64,000 nucleotides of DNA from Warburgia ugandensis (lineage: Eukaryota; Streptophyta; Magnoliopsida; Canellales; Canellaceae), in contig CP141127.1 of assembly GCA_035236585.1 (NCBI GenBank), positions 64,275,495 to 64,339,494 on the forward strand. The letters run 5' to 3'. Shown piece after piece: positions 37,617-49,592 of this stretch. The notes beneath the pieces are model-generated. The model ran no database searches. It had not been told where the DNA came from and saw nothing but the letters and a program-made list of their open reading frames with translations. The position numbers and the translations under genes were made by a program. Position 1 is the first letter of the stretch. Each line of letters begins with the position of its first letter.

Positions 37617-38004
37617 CAAGAATGAGAAGAAGGGTACCTAATCAAAGTATCAGCTATCTTTCGTCTTAATGCGTTTAAGAATGACAGTGCCTTTATCAAA
37701 ATTCAACTCCCTGTTTGAAATTTTAGATCTTTCTCAATCAATCTCCTATTTCTCTTCGAAAGCATGTTCCAATTTTAGATATTTCATGATCAATGAGGTG
37801 TTTTTCAAGTGTTCATTATGTTAGAACTCAAAACATTGAATTCCATATTCACATTTCATTTTAATTTAAAAGATAAAAAAACAGTACATGAAATGAAATG
37901 CAAAAATTAGGGTTATTATAGCTTGAGTCTCTTCATAGTCCTTCTAAACTTATAAGACTTGATTCACGAAGGTTGACACATTGAAAATTATTCCCTTTGT
38001 CTTC

Positions 38005-39181
38005 ATGCTCAGGAATTTGCAACTACATTTGTCTTTCAAGGGTGGTACAAAACGGTGAAACTATAGTCCTTTAGACCACTCTGCCAGAATATGTACTTAA
38101 AGGTTTTGTGATCAATGAAGAACTTGAAATTTTTCTCCAGATAAATAATGTCTTTAAATTTTCAATGTAAAGACAATGGCATGTAACTCTAAATCATGTG
38201 TAGGATACTTTACCTTGTAAGTCTTTAACTATCTAGATGTGTATGCAATAACTTTGCCATGTTGCAATGTCATAATTAGTACTGAGGTAAGCCTTCTCTT
38301 CAAATCTTGGAAACTCCACTCACAATCATCTATCTAGACAAAATTTTCCTCTTGTCGAGTCAACTCAATCATTGCTAAGATATGTGGGAGAATCTTTCAA
38401 TGAATCTCCAGTAATATCTAGCTAAGCCAAAGAAGCTTTGAATTTTAGTCACTGTATTGGGTTTGTCCCCATTAGTGCTTACTTTCACCTTATTTGGATC
38501 AACAACAAAACCATCCTTTGAAATAATGTGTCCAAGAAGCTATGCACTATCAAGTTATAACTACATTTACTAAATTTAGCATACAATCAGTGAGCCTATA
38601 GTGCGTTCAGGATATTTCACAAATGATCTTGGTGCTCCTCTAAGCTAGCAAATTATATAAGTATATTATTAACAAACACAATGACAAACTTTTCAAGATA
38701 GTCCTTGAATACCTTATTCATTAGATCCATAAAAGCTATGTGTGTATTCATTAGTTTGAATGGCATCACTAAAAACTCATAATGACCTTATCAGGTTTGG
38801 AATACCTTGGAATATCCTCGTCTTAGACCTTAGGTGTGGTATCCTCATATCATATCAATCTTCGAGAATACTTTGATAGACTATAATTGATCAAAGAGGT
38901 CATCAATGCGTGGCAATAGGTACTCATTCTTCATAATAAGCCCATTTAGCAACTGATAGTCTATACACAACCTCATCTATCTGTCCTTTTTCTTGACAAA
39001 CAACATTGGGGCTCCTTAAAGTGAACCACTTAGGCAAATAAACCCCTAATCCATCAACTCATGTAATTGCACCTTTAGGTCCTTCATCTTGGATGGAATC
39101 GTGTGGTATGGTGCCTTGAAGATGGATGTTGTCCCTAACATTAGCTCAGTAATGAAGTCCATCTCTTGCTTTTGTGTTAAT
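38005..39181 (-). pseudogene. Degenerate chromovirus RT and RNase H
   Basis: On the minus strand, from right to left: DFITELMLGTTSIFKAPYH and LKVQLHELMD (RT N-terminus), GAPMLFVKKKD (about 39,010-38,975), an FVDD box that now reads FVNN (Asn codons at 38,665-38,670), LLGHIISKDGF..DPNKV (about 38,550-38,490), then RNase H motifs [26 protein letters not shown] and FTVLYHP (38,270-38,040). Many stops and frameshifts are present, and both catalytic RT aspartates are lost. No integrase follows; the sequence runs into an LTR-like start at 37,922. The pieces fit a chromovirus related to, but clearly distinct from, the Tekay copy. Confidence 0.88.
39177..39181 (+). repeat. Target-site duplication of solo LTR B (TTAAT)
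   Basis: TTAAT here and at 42,105-42,109 exactly flank LTR B. Confidence 0.93.
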
Positions 39182-41942
39182 TGATGACTATTCAACTTTG
39201 TATAAAAGAGTACCCAATTAGTATTCCATGTGTTATAAATTAGAGAATAAAAGAGTAGGTTTTTGCCAAAATTCATAACATATGCATTTTGACCTAATAA
39301 CTCTAAAGTTTGATATTTTGCAGGTTCAAATGCAAATTATGAGTAAGCATGTGAATCATCATAATTTTATGGGATTTAATTAGTGTTTTTACTCTTTTTG
39401 TAGATCCAACAGACTATATTGCACTTGGCAGAGTATTTAGTGGGTTGAGCTATGAGTTTAGCTCACCGGGGATGCAGGGGGAGGCATGCCCTTATCAGGG
39501 GTACAGGGGACAGAGCCCTATCCAAAAAAAATTATCTTAAGGCAAGCAAGAAGGCAATGGGTAGCATAAAAGGTGACTCAAATGATCCATGCCAACAAGC
39601 TATGCATTTTCATCACTTAGTGTGAGAATTGGAGTCATACATGAGCTTTCCTAGTCCAACTAGAAAACCTAAGGAAGTCAAGCTACTCAAGCCTTGAAGC
39701 CAAGCATTGAAGCCACTTAAACCACCAAGGAATGAGACATCAAAGTGAGCCATAAAGCCATGGGTGATGCCACAGGGGAGCCATGCCACATGGAGTGACA
39801 CTATTAGAGGACCAATTCAAGCAACAATCTTATGTTAAAAGTGTGAGGTTTAAGGGATCTTGAGAGAAAATTGTAAAATGCAAGATGATCATGCATTGAG
39901 GGACCCATCAAGAGAGAAAACCTCACTTTCCCAATCCATTTTCTAACCTTTTCCACCACATAAACTTAGGGTTACACGTTTTAGACTTAAGGAGGGAGAC
40001 ATCTTCCTAGAAGGTTACTCCTCCCCCATGGTTAGTTATCAATTTTGGTGGTTTTCTAACAAGGAAACCCCTAAATATCTTCATTCAACACCTCTCAAAA
40101 CCCTAGATCTCTTTTCATTTTTCCTACCATTTCTGATCGCCATAGATTTCTCCTTTATACCATTCAAATCACCATCTAATTAAGGGTGGTGGAAGTTCAC
40201 CCACCTTCCTAGGAAAAAGATGTCCCCTTTACTAAATTAACAACCAACTAGCCATGTCATCTCTTATATCATCCTTGATTAGATCATCTTCCATGTAACT
40301 GTCCTCCTTCACTCTCCACCCAACATTCCTCATTCAAAACTCTAGATCTAGATCTCCTTTCCTCATTGATTCAGCCCATTCCTAAGTTAGAAGCCTAACA
40401 TCTATAAATCCCCAATGGTTCTCACATTATCTACTAAGTAGAGGTTGGGTGAGACAACCTTGAAACATTGTATTCTTTGTTTGGCTATCTTTGGAGCTAG
40501 GCTTTGGTTTTCTTTGGTGCTATTATTTTTAGATTTATAGTTATTTCTTTGGCTAATTGCTCTCTAGTTCAGGTTAGTAGTTTGCTTTTATTGTATTAAT
40601 TTCATTGCCTCAGTTTCCCATTGTGTACTTTCAAGCTCTACACTCATCTTTCCACTTAGCTTTTCATCTTTTCTTTGCTTCACTTTCATTAGTTTTTCTT
40701 GCTTGTTCACTCAAGGTTCAAGTTGGTTCTTCTATGGTAATGACAGCCAAGGGAAAAAATAGCTTGCAACCATGCTTTTTCCCCTTAGGAATTTCAAGTT
40801 TTTCTCCTCCAATTTCACTTAGTTTTAAGAATTTTTTCCATAGTTAGTTCACCCATCTAGCAATCTTTCTCTTGAATTCCTTTATTGATTTTCTTTATAT
40901 GTCATCATACTTTAGATTGGAAGATTTAGATTGAGTTTTTATTGTTGTATAGACTAGTTTTTAGGGCATAGTTTCTTGCACAGTTTCTAGCTTTTCAACA
41001 TGTTGTATGCATAGAATTTTGATGTATTTGGCATTGATTTAATACATTTCTTTGAGAATTCTTGTTATAAAACATTTCTATCATCAAAGAATTTTATATT
41101 TGGTTATTATCTTGCATAAAATTTATTATTTTAGTTTCTTGATATGCTTTATTTAAGTTGATGTTCTTAAGTACTTGAAATCTAGAATTTTTCTCCTTAA
41201 TAGTTATTTTTTGTTTCCATCCATCTAAACACCTTAATTGTTTGAATGCTTAGGAACCCATTTAGATTTTAGATTTTTCATTGATTTCAATGGTTAACAT
41301 GTATATAGTTTACTTTTAGTTCATCAATATAAGTCATCTTTCAACCTATAAACCATGCGCACAATCCATAGATCATGCATGTGGTACTAGGTTACTTTTC
41401 TGTTTGATCCTTGGTTAATTTAGTTGCTTAATATTGTTTTAGAAGTTTCTATTTAGTTTTTTGAATCTTAGTTTAGGTTTAGAAAATTTCCTTTTTGAGT
41501 TTTGGAAAGTTCCATCTTTAGAAAATTTTAGGATTAGCAAGTGCAAAATTTAGAAAGTTTCTTTAATTGTAGTTTCCATTTACATGCATGTTTCTAATTT
41601 CTTGTTAAATCTAGTTAGATCCAATTACTTACTTTTTTTCCATATTAGTTTATTTTTGGAAAGTTTCCTAATTTGGTTTTAGAAAGTTCTATTTTTAAAA
41701 AGTTTCTAATTCTAGTTTAGAGAAGTGTTAATTTAGGAAAGTTTCCTTTTTAGTTGTTTCCTTAAGTTGCTTAGTTTAATTCATAATAATTTTGCATTAG
41801 TTTCCTTTAAATGAATGCATATTAGTGAGATAAGTTTCTATTTTCATTGTTTAGCTTTGTTTAGCAACTTTCCTTTAGTTATAGTTTCTAATTTCATGCA
41901 TAGTTCAATTCTTGTTAACTTTAAATTCCTCGTTTAATCATT

Positions 41943-41973
<31 letters not shown>

Positions 41974-42104
41974 GATGAAGTTAAGTGATTTAAATTAGAT
42001 CCACTCTATTAATAATCTGTGAGATTCCTCATAGGATCAACCTCACTTGCTTACATCTACTACAATTTATTCTTGCATTTGTGAGTAATTTTTAAGCCAC
42101 ACCA
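39182..42104 (+). mobile_element. Solo LTR B, Athila/Tat-type family, subfamily 2
   Basis: 2,923 bp, starting TGATGACTATTC and ending GCCACACCA, bounded by a perfect TTAAT duplication. It is in the opposite orientation to A, C and D. It is visibly closest to copy C: the block with CTACTCAAGCCTTGAAG, CACTTAAACCACCAAGG and GAATGAGACATCAAAG is the reverse complement of 51,680-51,765, and the ends match (GAGTAATTTTTAAGCCACACCA against the complement of 49,593-49,615). A (CT)n tract lies at 41,945-41,972. It sits inside the minus-strand chromovirus pol: the protein reading KEFQEVFVPKELLGL stops at its right edge and resumes with QKQEMDFITELMLG at its left edge. Confidence 0.92.
41945..41972 (+). 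repeat. (CT)n microsatellite within solo LTR B
   Basis: About 14 CT units. Confidence 0.95.
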
Positions 42105-42109
42105 TTAAT
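42105..42109 (+). repeat. Target-site duplication of solo LTR B (TTAAT)
   Basis: Exact repeat of 39,177-39,181. Confidence 0.93.
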
Positions 42110-42660
42110 CCAAGCAATTCCTTGGGAACAAATACTTCTTGGAATTCTTTTACGATACGAATCTCATCAATCTTTCACCCTATCTCTTGATAGTCAACAC
42201 ATTTGCTAGATAAACCTATCGTCCCTTAATTGTGAGTCATGCTACTCTCAAAGCTGAAATGAAATTCATGCCTAAAGTGTATAGTCTCCCTTAAAAGAAA
42301 AGAGTTCCCCTTCTGGGCTACAAAATGAGACTCTTTTCTTTTTGTAGTCAATACTAGTCCATGATCCACTAACCCATCCATCCCCAAGATGACATCGAAG
42401 TCTATCATTCCCTGGCACTAAGTCTTTTATCTAATATATAAATCAGCACATCTTATAGAATTTCACATGCCATCACCAGTTCCCCTACCGGGGTGCTACC
42501 CTCTAAATGTAAAACCAGTATTCGTATGATGTGGTCCAAACATGATGTAAAGATTTGTGATATGAATGAGTGTGTGTAGCCTGTGTCAATTAATATATGA
42601 GCGGGTCTATAAGAAATCAAGAGTGTATCTTCAACCACAAGCATTGGATGTGCAAGATTG
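42110..42660 (-). pseudogene. Degenerate aspartic protease of the minus-strand chromovirus
   Basis: The minus strand reads DTLLISYRPAHILIDTGYTH and SFISQIF (42,644-42,560), with an intact Asp-Thr-Gly, then MIDFDVILGMDGLVDH (42,408 onward), where the usual GMDWL has become GMDGL, and finally RIVKEFQEVFVPKELLGL up to LTR B. Open pieces are 42,453-42,644 and 42,226-42,408; a stop and a frame change separate them. It belongs with the RT/RNase H remnant on the far side of LTR B. Confidence 0.85.
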
Positions 42661-42769
42661 CTTTATAGTTAACACAAAGACTCGACTTTTGTTCCATTGT
42701 ACTAGTCCTTGGTGGGCTATTCATCCTTCTTCTTGGGTAGTCATGGATGAAATTCACCTAGTTGCCACA

Positions 42770-43745
42770 TAAGAAACATTCGCTCAGCTTGATATGACAA
42801 GGTCTTCCCTAGTGAAATTTGTGGCAACTAGGACAATGAGTATGGTCACCTCCTCTCCTCTTGAAGTTGGTCCTTGCCAATCTCTATGGTCTCATAAATC
42901 TAACTGGTGCAATGTGTCTCCTCCACTTCGAAACTAGCTTCTATCCCTCATCCTTTTGTGGTCTTTGGCTAACTCTTTATACTCACTCTCCACAATGGAA
43001 GCTAAATTGATCACTTAGATAGTGAGACAAGCAATCAAAATCTTGCTCTTCAAATGGAAATTTAGTCCCTTAACAAAAATTTTGAGTGCCCTTAGTTTGG
43101 TGGGGCATATCTTAGTAGCAAACCACCTCAACTTGAAAAATATCACCTAATACTGTTCCACTATCATGGAACCTTGAACCAAACTTAAAAATTCATATTC
43201 TTTCTGCCTTTGGACGTACTATGGAAAATACTTATTGATGAAGATGAGTTTGAAAACGAACCATGTCATTTCATCATCATTTTCAAAATATGTCCTCTCA
43301 GCCATAGGCCACCAGAATGAGGCCTCTCCTATCATGAAAAAGGTAGCCTTTGCTATCTATCTATCTTTAGTCACTTTCATTACCTTGAAAATATTCTCAA
43401 ATTCACCAGAAAATTTTGGAGCAATCTTCTTGAATCACTCTAATAAGGTGTTCACCTTTTCTTCTATTCCAGTCTCCCATGACAACTCCCTTCTCTTACT
43501 ATCAGTCTCTAATCATTGCTTCACCAGCTGAAGGAGAAGCTCTATGATGTCTTCCACAGTAACACCCTAAACCCTTGTGCTCCACTATGCCCCTTGGGGT
43601 TCATTAGTGTGAAAGTAAGCATGGGCTCAGCATCTGTTAGGCAGCATTTGTATTTTTCAACAATAGAAAGATCTAATAAGTTTCTATTCCAACATTGTCT
43701 AGTAGACCTAAGACTCATTTTCTTATCATTGACTCTTATGGTTTC
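42770..43745 (-). pseudogene. Degenerate gag of the minus-strand chromovirus
   Basis: The minus strand reads a gag domain (KEYEFLSLVQGSMIVEQY, then FFKLRWFATKICP and a GL..HLK stretch, about 43,230-43,030), preceded by WRPMAERTYFENDDEMTW. Toward the protease there is a Cys/His cluster with GDHTHCPSCH and, out of frame, CFLCGN (42,850-42,770), remains of a zinc knuckle. Stops occur throughout. Plus-strand open frames at 43,235-43,531 and 43,516-43,749 are its shadows. Confidence 0.8.
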
Positions 43746-43777
43746 CTAATCAATTGTTTAAGAGCAATATAAAATGT

Positions 43778-43789
43778 GCTCTAATACCA
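43778..43789 (-). other. Degenerate initiator-Met PBS
   Basis: The minus strand reads TGGTATTAGAGC, one transition away from TGGTATCAGAGC. It lies two bases from the LTR end GTTGTCGCA at 43,792, so it fixes the 5' LTR boundary of the minus-strand chromovirus. Confidence 0.85.
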
Positions 43790-45525
43790 ATTGCGACAAC
43801 CTAGGTTTTCAAAAATAGTTTTTGAATAAAACTTAGAAATAATTAAGAATTCCTTGAAAATACATATTTTTTGTAAAAAATTTACAAAGCATAACATATA
43901 ATAAATTTCAACACCTATTCCTTCAATCTGAATGTCATTTCAAAATCTCCATATATTAACAAAATAGCGAGGAAGCATAACCACTAGCAGTATCCACTAG
44001 TTACTATCCAAACAACTAAAGTTAAACTAAAACTTATGTAATGAAATCTAATGTCCATAATAGAATATATTGTCTTATTATATTAATGTCATCAAGGTTC
44101 AATGTAGTAATCAAAACAAAAGTTAATTAAATTATTCATTCCTGTATTTTATCTCTTATTGCCCTTAGGCCTCCTACAATGCCTTAAGTTCACTTATGTT
44201 TAGAAAATTGACCTGAAATTGTTGGAGGTGTGTACAACCACATGGGAAATTCTAAGCTAGAAAAAACATGTAAAAAAAAAATGGATGTAAGAGGATAACA
44301 TGATGCATTTGATTAATCATGATCGACAGGAAAACATCATAATACACTCCAAATCAACTAGTAAGCCAAGATCCAAATCCAAAGAAATACTTGAAATCAG
44401 AAGATGTACTCAACCTCTGAAACATATCATATGGTGCTATACTGATCAGAGTAGCAGCATTCTACTAGGGCCATAAAAGTAAATAGTCTAAATCCCTCAA
44501 GCTTGATTGACATATTCGTCTATGTCAATATCACAAACTGCTTGCTATGCATGCATAGAGAACCAACATCTCCTATTTCCGTTCGATCGAGGATACAAAT
44601 CTCCCTAAATGGAAGGTCCCATGATACATCCAAATGCATAGAAGCCTTTCTTTTAGGTAGGCAATAGAAAGAAAAAAAATTAGACTGCCAATGGCCAATC
44701 ACACTCCTAGTATAGCAAACTACGGGGTCTTATCAATCACCCCGCATATATGCCTCCATCTAGTTTCTAAAATAATGCAAATCACATATACATGGCACGG
44801 TCAAATAGACACCCCTTAAAACAAAATTCTACAATCATAGTGAACATATCAATATCAGTAATTCAAAACTTGAATCACATGCATAAGAATAAGCCTACCC
44901 TTCCAGTAATACATTTGGCAATTCATCCTATTTTATATTCAACACACACATGCAATTGCCATAAATGCTCTTTTTATTTACAAGAATGTCCAAAATGGAC
45001 TCTTATGCACAAAATATCACATCAGTGATGGGTGGTAAATAGGGCATGCAAACAATGGCACCCTATGCTCTAGATCAATAGTGAGCATGAAGTTAGATGT
45101 GACTGACAGTGCGCATGTAATTAGATCATGAAAGTGACATATGAACTCCAAGGTCAAACAACAAAAATGTGTGCCTATTGTGCAGGTAGATTGAAGGATG
45201 ATTTTTGAAATAAAAAACTCAACACATGCCATGTTATACTAGAATCGTTGGATTAAGTTTGGAAATCAAATAACAGTGAGTGCCTATAATATTCATGGGT
45301 CAATGAATGGTATCCTGAATTTAGTAATAGTAAGTGTGCATGCTATTTAAGAACCTACAAATGGATTCTAAAAATCAAATGCTAGTAGGTGCACATGAAT
45401 GAAATCTAGAATATCAGTAATAATAGGTTCTCATGATCATATGGCAATAGGTACGCATGTCATTAGGTTGTAAAAGAAGGAGAGAAAAAAATTTCTTGTA
45501 ATCTTGCTATGAGATTAGGGGTAGA

Positions 45526-46081
45526 TGGGTATAATTTATTAGGGGATCGTAGTTTCACCTATTGTAAACTCGTGTGGCACTCAGGCGCAACTCCTTTGCA
45601 GAGAACTGATCAGCCTTCAACTCCCCACTCTCACTCGCTAGGTTACACTCACTTACCCACAAAAGCAATGAGAGAACTTAGAAAGGGACTTCCTCAATTA
45701 CCCTCCAATGAATTGAGCTTAACTAAGCTGATTACAAATGCAAGCTATACCTATTTATATAGTGCTCTCCTCCATCCACCTCCTTAATGGATGGCCAAGA
45801 TTATTACATGTGTCACTACTCTAATAGTCTAGATCATCTTTTGGAAACCTACTACTCTTTCTAAACTACTTTACCATTCTCTTAGAGTATTCTACACTAC
45901 TATAGAAGATCTAAGATATTTACAAGGATTTCTCTAGAAACTAAGCCTTCTGGAATTAGGCCTTATTCCAAAGATCCAAGAACACAGGCTTAAGTCCCCT
46001 AAGCCACATCAACAATATAAACAGGCCTTCCTTGGAGCCTATAGGCCTTTGTCACGAGCCTTACAATGCAAGTCCATGACA
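45526..46081 (-). repeat. 3' LTR of the gag-protease element
   Basis: Minus-strand start TGTCATGGACTTGCATTGTA at 46,081. It aligns with 48,218-48,770 through shared blocks such as CGCAACTCCTTTGCA, AGAGAACT, GGGACTTCCT and GATCTAAGATATTTA. The left edge (TGGG) is inferred from the alignment. Confidence 0.85.
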
Positions 46082-46095
46082 TTCTCCCCCATTTG
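46082..46095 (-). other. Polypurine tract of the gag-protease element
   Basis: The minus strand reads AAATGGGGGAGAA directly before the LTR start TGTCATGG. Confidence 0.85.
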
Positions 46096-46592
46096 ATAAT
46101 GTCGACGCCCTCATAGACACATCTTCAATATATCTCAAGTTTCACCATCGGGTACATCCCATGCTGCCTTGTGATCCTCATGAGATGCCATACCGCATTC
46201 CTCCCCTTGCAGATTGGCATCTAGCCACTCTTGTGCTCTGCAGGGACTTTCTTTGTCTCCTTTATGTTGTGTGCACTCTTGCACACTTGTGCCCCTTTGC
46301 ACGATTGTGAGTTCTCACACCTCTTACACTCATGCTTTGCTACCCTTCAGTATGATAGCTACCAGCTATCGTGCTTCCTACACGCCTCTGCCTGGTCTTA
46401 TTCCCCATGGAGTTCTCCCATTCTGACACACCCTTGTCAACCACTAGTTTCTCCTTAGACCAATTAGACCATAACACCCTAGTGGCACCTAAATAATGAA
46501 AGCTAGCTATGCCAACTCAACACTCGATGTGGATCCCCTACTAACTGCAAGGCAGATAGCATCTTCCCTTGCCTCTTGCCATCCTTCAACAC

Positions 46593-47084
46593 CTAGACCG
46601 CACAAAGGATCTTCTCATCAAAGAAGCTCAATATTCCAAGTTGTGGTATAGCAATGGCCTTAGCTGAAGTGAGGAAATCCATTCCAAGAATAACCTCATA
46701 ATCATCCAAAGGCACTACCGTCAATGTGATGGTGCCTTGCCACTCTCCAACCTTGATAGCTGCATCTTTAACAACTCCAAGCACTGGCCTCGCTTAAGAG
46801 TTCAATGATTTTATCCTAATCTCATCCTTCTTCATCTTGAGGCCTATCATCTTAGTCTCTCTCTTTGAGATGAAGTTGTGAGTGGATCCCATGTCTACCA
46901 TGGCCCATACGCCTTTGTCATTGAGGCACACATCCACATAAATCAAGCTCTTCCCTGTTTGCGCAAGAGGCTTGGTCCCTAATACCTGCCCCATCATGGC
47001 ATTGAGAAGTCTAAGTACCCCCATCTTAGGCTCCTCCTCTTTATCCTCATCTCTTACCTTGTGGTTCTCCCTTTCAAAAACCAA
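46593..47084 (-). pseudogene. Aspartic protease with altered active site
   Basis: Two minus-strand open pieces, 46,794-47,084 and 46,593-46,784, separated by a stop. The first has the active-site loop WAMVDMGSTHNFISK at about 46,905-46,865. The catalytic D-T-G reads D-M-G, a single C-to-T type change at the Thr codon (near 46,892). The second has VPLDDYEVILGMDFL, the usual C-terminal protease motif. The Thr-to-Met change plus the stop make it unlikely to be active. Protease would process Gag; the element would need one supplied from elsewhere. Confidence 0.85.
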
Positions 47085-47099
47085 GGCATTTAGTGCGTT

Positions 47100-48170
47100 C
47101 TTCTTTGGACAATCTACTGCCCAATAATCCCCATCACATATGACATAACTAAAGCAATGAGGGATGAACTTACCTTAGCCTTGGAGTCATGTTGGCCCCT
47201 ACCTTCTTCCTTATGACCCTTAGGATTATCCTCCCCATCATTGCATCCATTATCCTTACATTTCTTCTCCCCACTAGTGCCTTTACCCTCTTATTGAACT
47301 CCACTAATTTCATCGTAGTTGAGAGTGCATTGGCCAGGTCTCGCACTCCCCTCCTTTGCAACTCTTGTTCCGCCCAAGGTTGAACCCATCCATGAAGAAG
47401 AACAACTTGTCCTTCTCAATCATATATGAGATGTTCAAGAGCAAAGTTGTGAATTGGTTGACATATTCATGGATAGAATCCATATGCTTTAGCATCTTCA
47501 AATTTTTTGGGTCAAATACTCTAAATTCTCTGGGAAGAATTGGGCTTTGATCTCTTTCCTAAAGTCTTCTCAAGTGGCTATGGTGCAATGACCATTAACT
47601 AACCACCATACCTTCATCTCCACCATAGAATTGCATCATTGATAAGATACACTGTTGCCACATCCACCTTCATGGCCTCCTCAAAAATGTTGGCAGCTTT
47701 AAAGTATTGCTCTATCTACCATAGGAAATTCTCCCAAGTCTTGGCATCAAGGTTCCCTTGTAGCTTATAGGTTCATGGATCTCAACTTTAGGAGGAAACT
47801 CCTTAGGTCCAGATTCTCCCTCATTAGCTATGGCCTTCTCCAATAGGGCCAAACAAATTGTCACATCCTCTACACTAGCTACCTCTTCATGTAGCTTGGC
47901 TATCTCTCCTTCCATTGTCTTAAGTCGATCAAACATGCATTCTAACGTCTTCGTGGTCTTGGCATCCATAAGACTATTTAAGGTGTCCATGAAGGCACTA
48001 GAATTCTCCAAACATTCAGACAAGGTTGTGAGGTGAGCATCCAAAGCCAACTCCCTTGATGGATCTTTGGACTTCTCCCTCCTAGTCTTTTGCTGAACCT
48101 CCATAAGCATGTGGATCACTCTTGACTCACTTTCCATGACGCTATTACAAGGTTCACACAATCCCCACAA
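47100..48170 (-). pseudogene. gag of the small element, frameshifted
   Basis: The N-terminal open piece, 47,712-48,170 (152 aa), begins just after the PBS and is rich in charged and heptad-like residues (LKTMEGEIAKLHEEVA), then reads PPKVEIHEP. The frame then breaks; in other frames follow IEQYFKAANIFEEAMKVDVA and ILWW (about 47,710-47,600), SIHEYVNQFTTLLLNISYM (47,501-47,310), LQRRGVRDLANALSTTMKL (47,361 onward), and a knuckle-like CFSYVICDGDYWAVDCPKK (about 47,155-47,100) whose His position is Tyr. This order is that of plant retrotransposon gag proteins. At least three frame changes or stops are needed to read it. Confidence 0.83.
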
Positions 48171-48200
48171 GCAGCTCTGAACTCAAACCGCCCAACCGTT

Positions 48201-48212
48201 GCTCTGATACCA
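48201..48212 (-). other. Initiator-Met PBS of the gag-protease element
   Basis: The minus strand reads TGGTATCAGAGC, an exact match to the core complementary to initiator Met-tRNA, a few bases inside the 5' LTR end. Confidence 0.92.
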
Positions 48213-48217
48213 ACTCC

Positions 48218-48770
48218 TGGTGCTAACCTTGCCTATCACAGTCATAGTTCCACTTATGCTAAACACATGAGGCACTTGTGCGCAACTCCTTTGCAAAGCA
48301 TAGTTAACCTTCAACTCCACACTCTCACTTGTTAGGGCTACACTCACTCACCCACAAAATAAATGAGAGAACTCAAAAAGGGACTTCCTTAATTACCCTT
48401 TAATGAATTGTTAAGCTGATTACAACTGAGGAGCTATACCCTATTTATAGTTGCTCTCCTCCATCTGCCTTCTCAATTGATGGCCTGGATTACTATATGT
48501 GTCACTACTCCAACAATCTAGATCATCTTTGGGAACCCTCCTACTCTTTCTAGATTATTCTACCATTCTCCTAGAGTATTCTAAACTACTATAGAAGATC
48601 TAAGATATTTATAAGAATTTTTCTAGAAACCAGGCCTTCTAGAATCAAGCCTTGGTCCACAGATCTAGGAACATAGGCCTAAGTCTCTTAAGCCACATCC
48701 ATAAGCTAAACATGCCTTCCTCAGAGCCTATAGCCCTTGGACATGGGCCTTGCAATGCAAGTTCATGACA
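48218..48770 (-). repeat. 5' LTR of the gag-protease element
   Basis: Begins TGTCATGAACTTGC on the minus strand at 48,770 and ends TAGCACCA beside the PBS. It pairs with 45,526-46,081. Confidence 0.87.
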
Positions 48771-49592
48771 GGTTGGTGCCTACAATGGTGCATGCACATG
48801 GTAATGATGGTATGAAACAACTCATGATCAAGCCATAGAATCAACGGCTAATAGGTGTACATGACAGATTCATCATTGGGACGTGAGCATCTCACAACAC
48901 TTAAATGGTGCATCGGGTTTTAGAGGAAGATTGGCTAAAATTTAGGCATGAACACAATGGGTCCAACCCATGGCTATGTCCATATAGTTCTTAGATCAGA
49001 AAACCAAATGTGCACATTGATGGATTAAGAAAATGAGGGGTGCACATGCTTCAAATGAGAGATTTGATGGATGAGACCCAAGTTAAATTTAGATTAAGGG
49101 TGTGTGTGCTTTAGCATGAGATCAATGGTGAGATCCGAAATAAAACAAGACTAAGGGTCCACATAATTTTCACATGAGATTGATAAGTGAGATCCAAAGT
49201 GTTACAAGATTGTAAATGCATAGTTTTCAATGTGAGATCGATGGATGAGATCCAAAGTAAAACAAGATCATGAGTGTGCACACTTCTATCATGAGATCAA
49301 TGAGCAAATCCAAACTAAACCAAAAGCAAAAGTGTGCATGCTTCAAATGAACATAATATATTAGATCAAAATCGAGCAAATTGAAACCCATCCAACCTAC
49401 AATAACCCTCAATCCCTTATTTCTCGAATTTTCCTCTAGTTTTCGACCCCTCTTCTTATCCAAAATCTCAAGAGAAAAATGGCCTCCTCTTCCTTTATTT
49501 CTCTCTTTTCCTTTCTAACAAACTTTCCCTTGATTTTCTTGTAACCCCCAGCCCAAGATATCTCATTATAAGATGATTCCTTAGCTAGTTGC

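Larger units (their letters stand above)
32285..37922 (-). repeat. Left-hand LTR of an old minus-strand chromovirus (interrupted)
   Basis: Read on the minus strand, it begins TATAATAACCCTAATTTTTGCA at 37,922, close to the TGTAATAACCC start of the Tekay LTR. This directly follows a decayed RNase H-type coding region (38.0-39.2 kb) on the same strand. Without solo LTR A it would span about 2.95 kb, close to the size of the Tekay LTR. The left end is not well defined. The (GA)n tract at 37,553-37,614 lies inside it. Confidence 0.45.
45526..48770 (-). mobile_element. Small gag-protease-only LTR element (TR-GAG-like)
   Basis: 3,245 bp with direct terminal repeats of 556 and 553 bp, an initiator-Met PBS, a gag with zinc knuckle, a protease and a polypurine tract, all on the minus strand. 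There is no RT, RNase H or integrase, and no room for them. This layout matches the non-autonomous plant elements described as TR-GAG, which depend on enzymes from other elements. The LTRs are visibly diverged and gag is broken. No clear target duplication was found (GTAGA on the left against GGTTG on the right), so the outer left edge may be a few bases off. Confidence 0.82.

Noticed and set aside
45509-45787. 92-codon plus-strand open frame
   Set aside because: Lies across the LTR of the small gag-protease element, on the strand opposite its coding strand.
46214-46458. Two plus-strand Ser/Cys-rich open frames
   Set aside because: Antisense to the noncoding 3' part of the small element; no motif.
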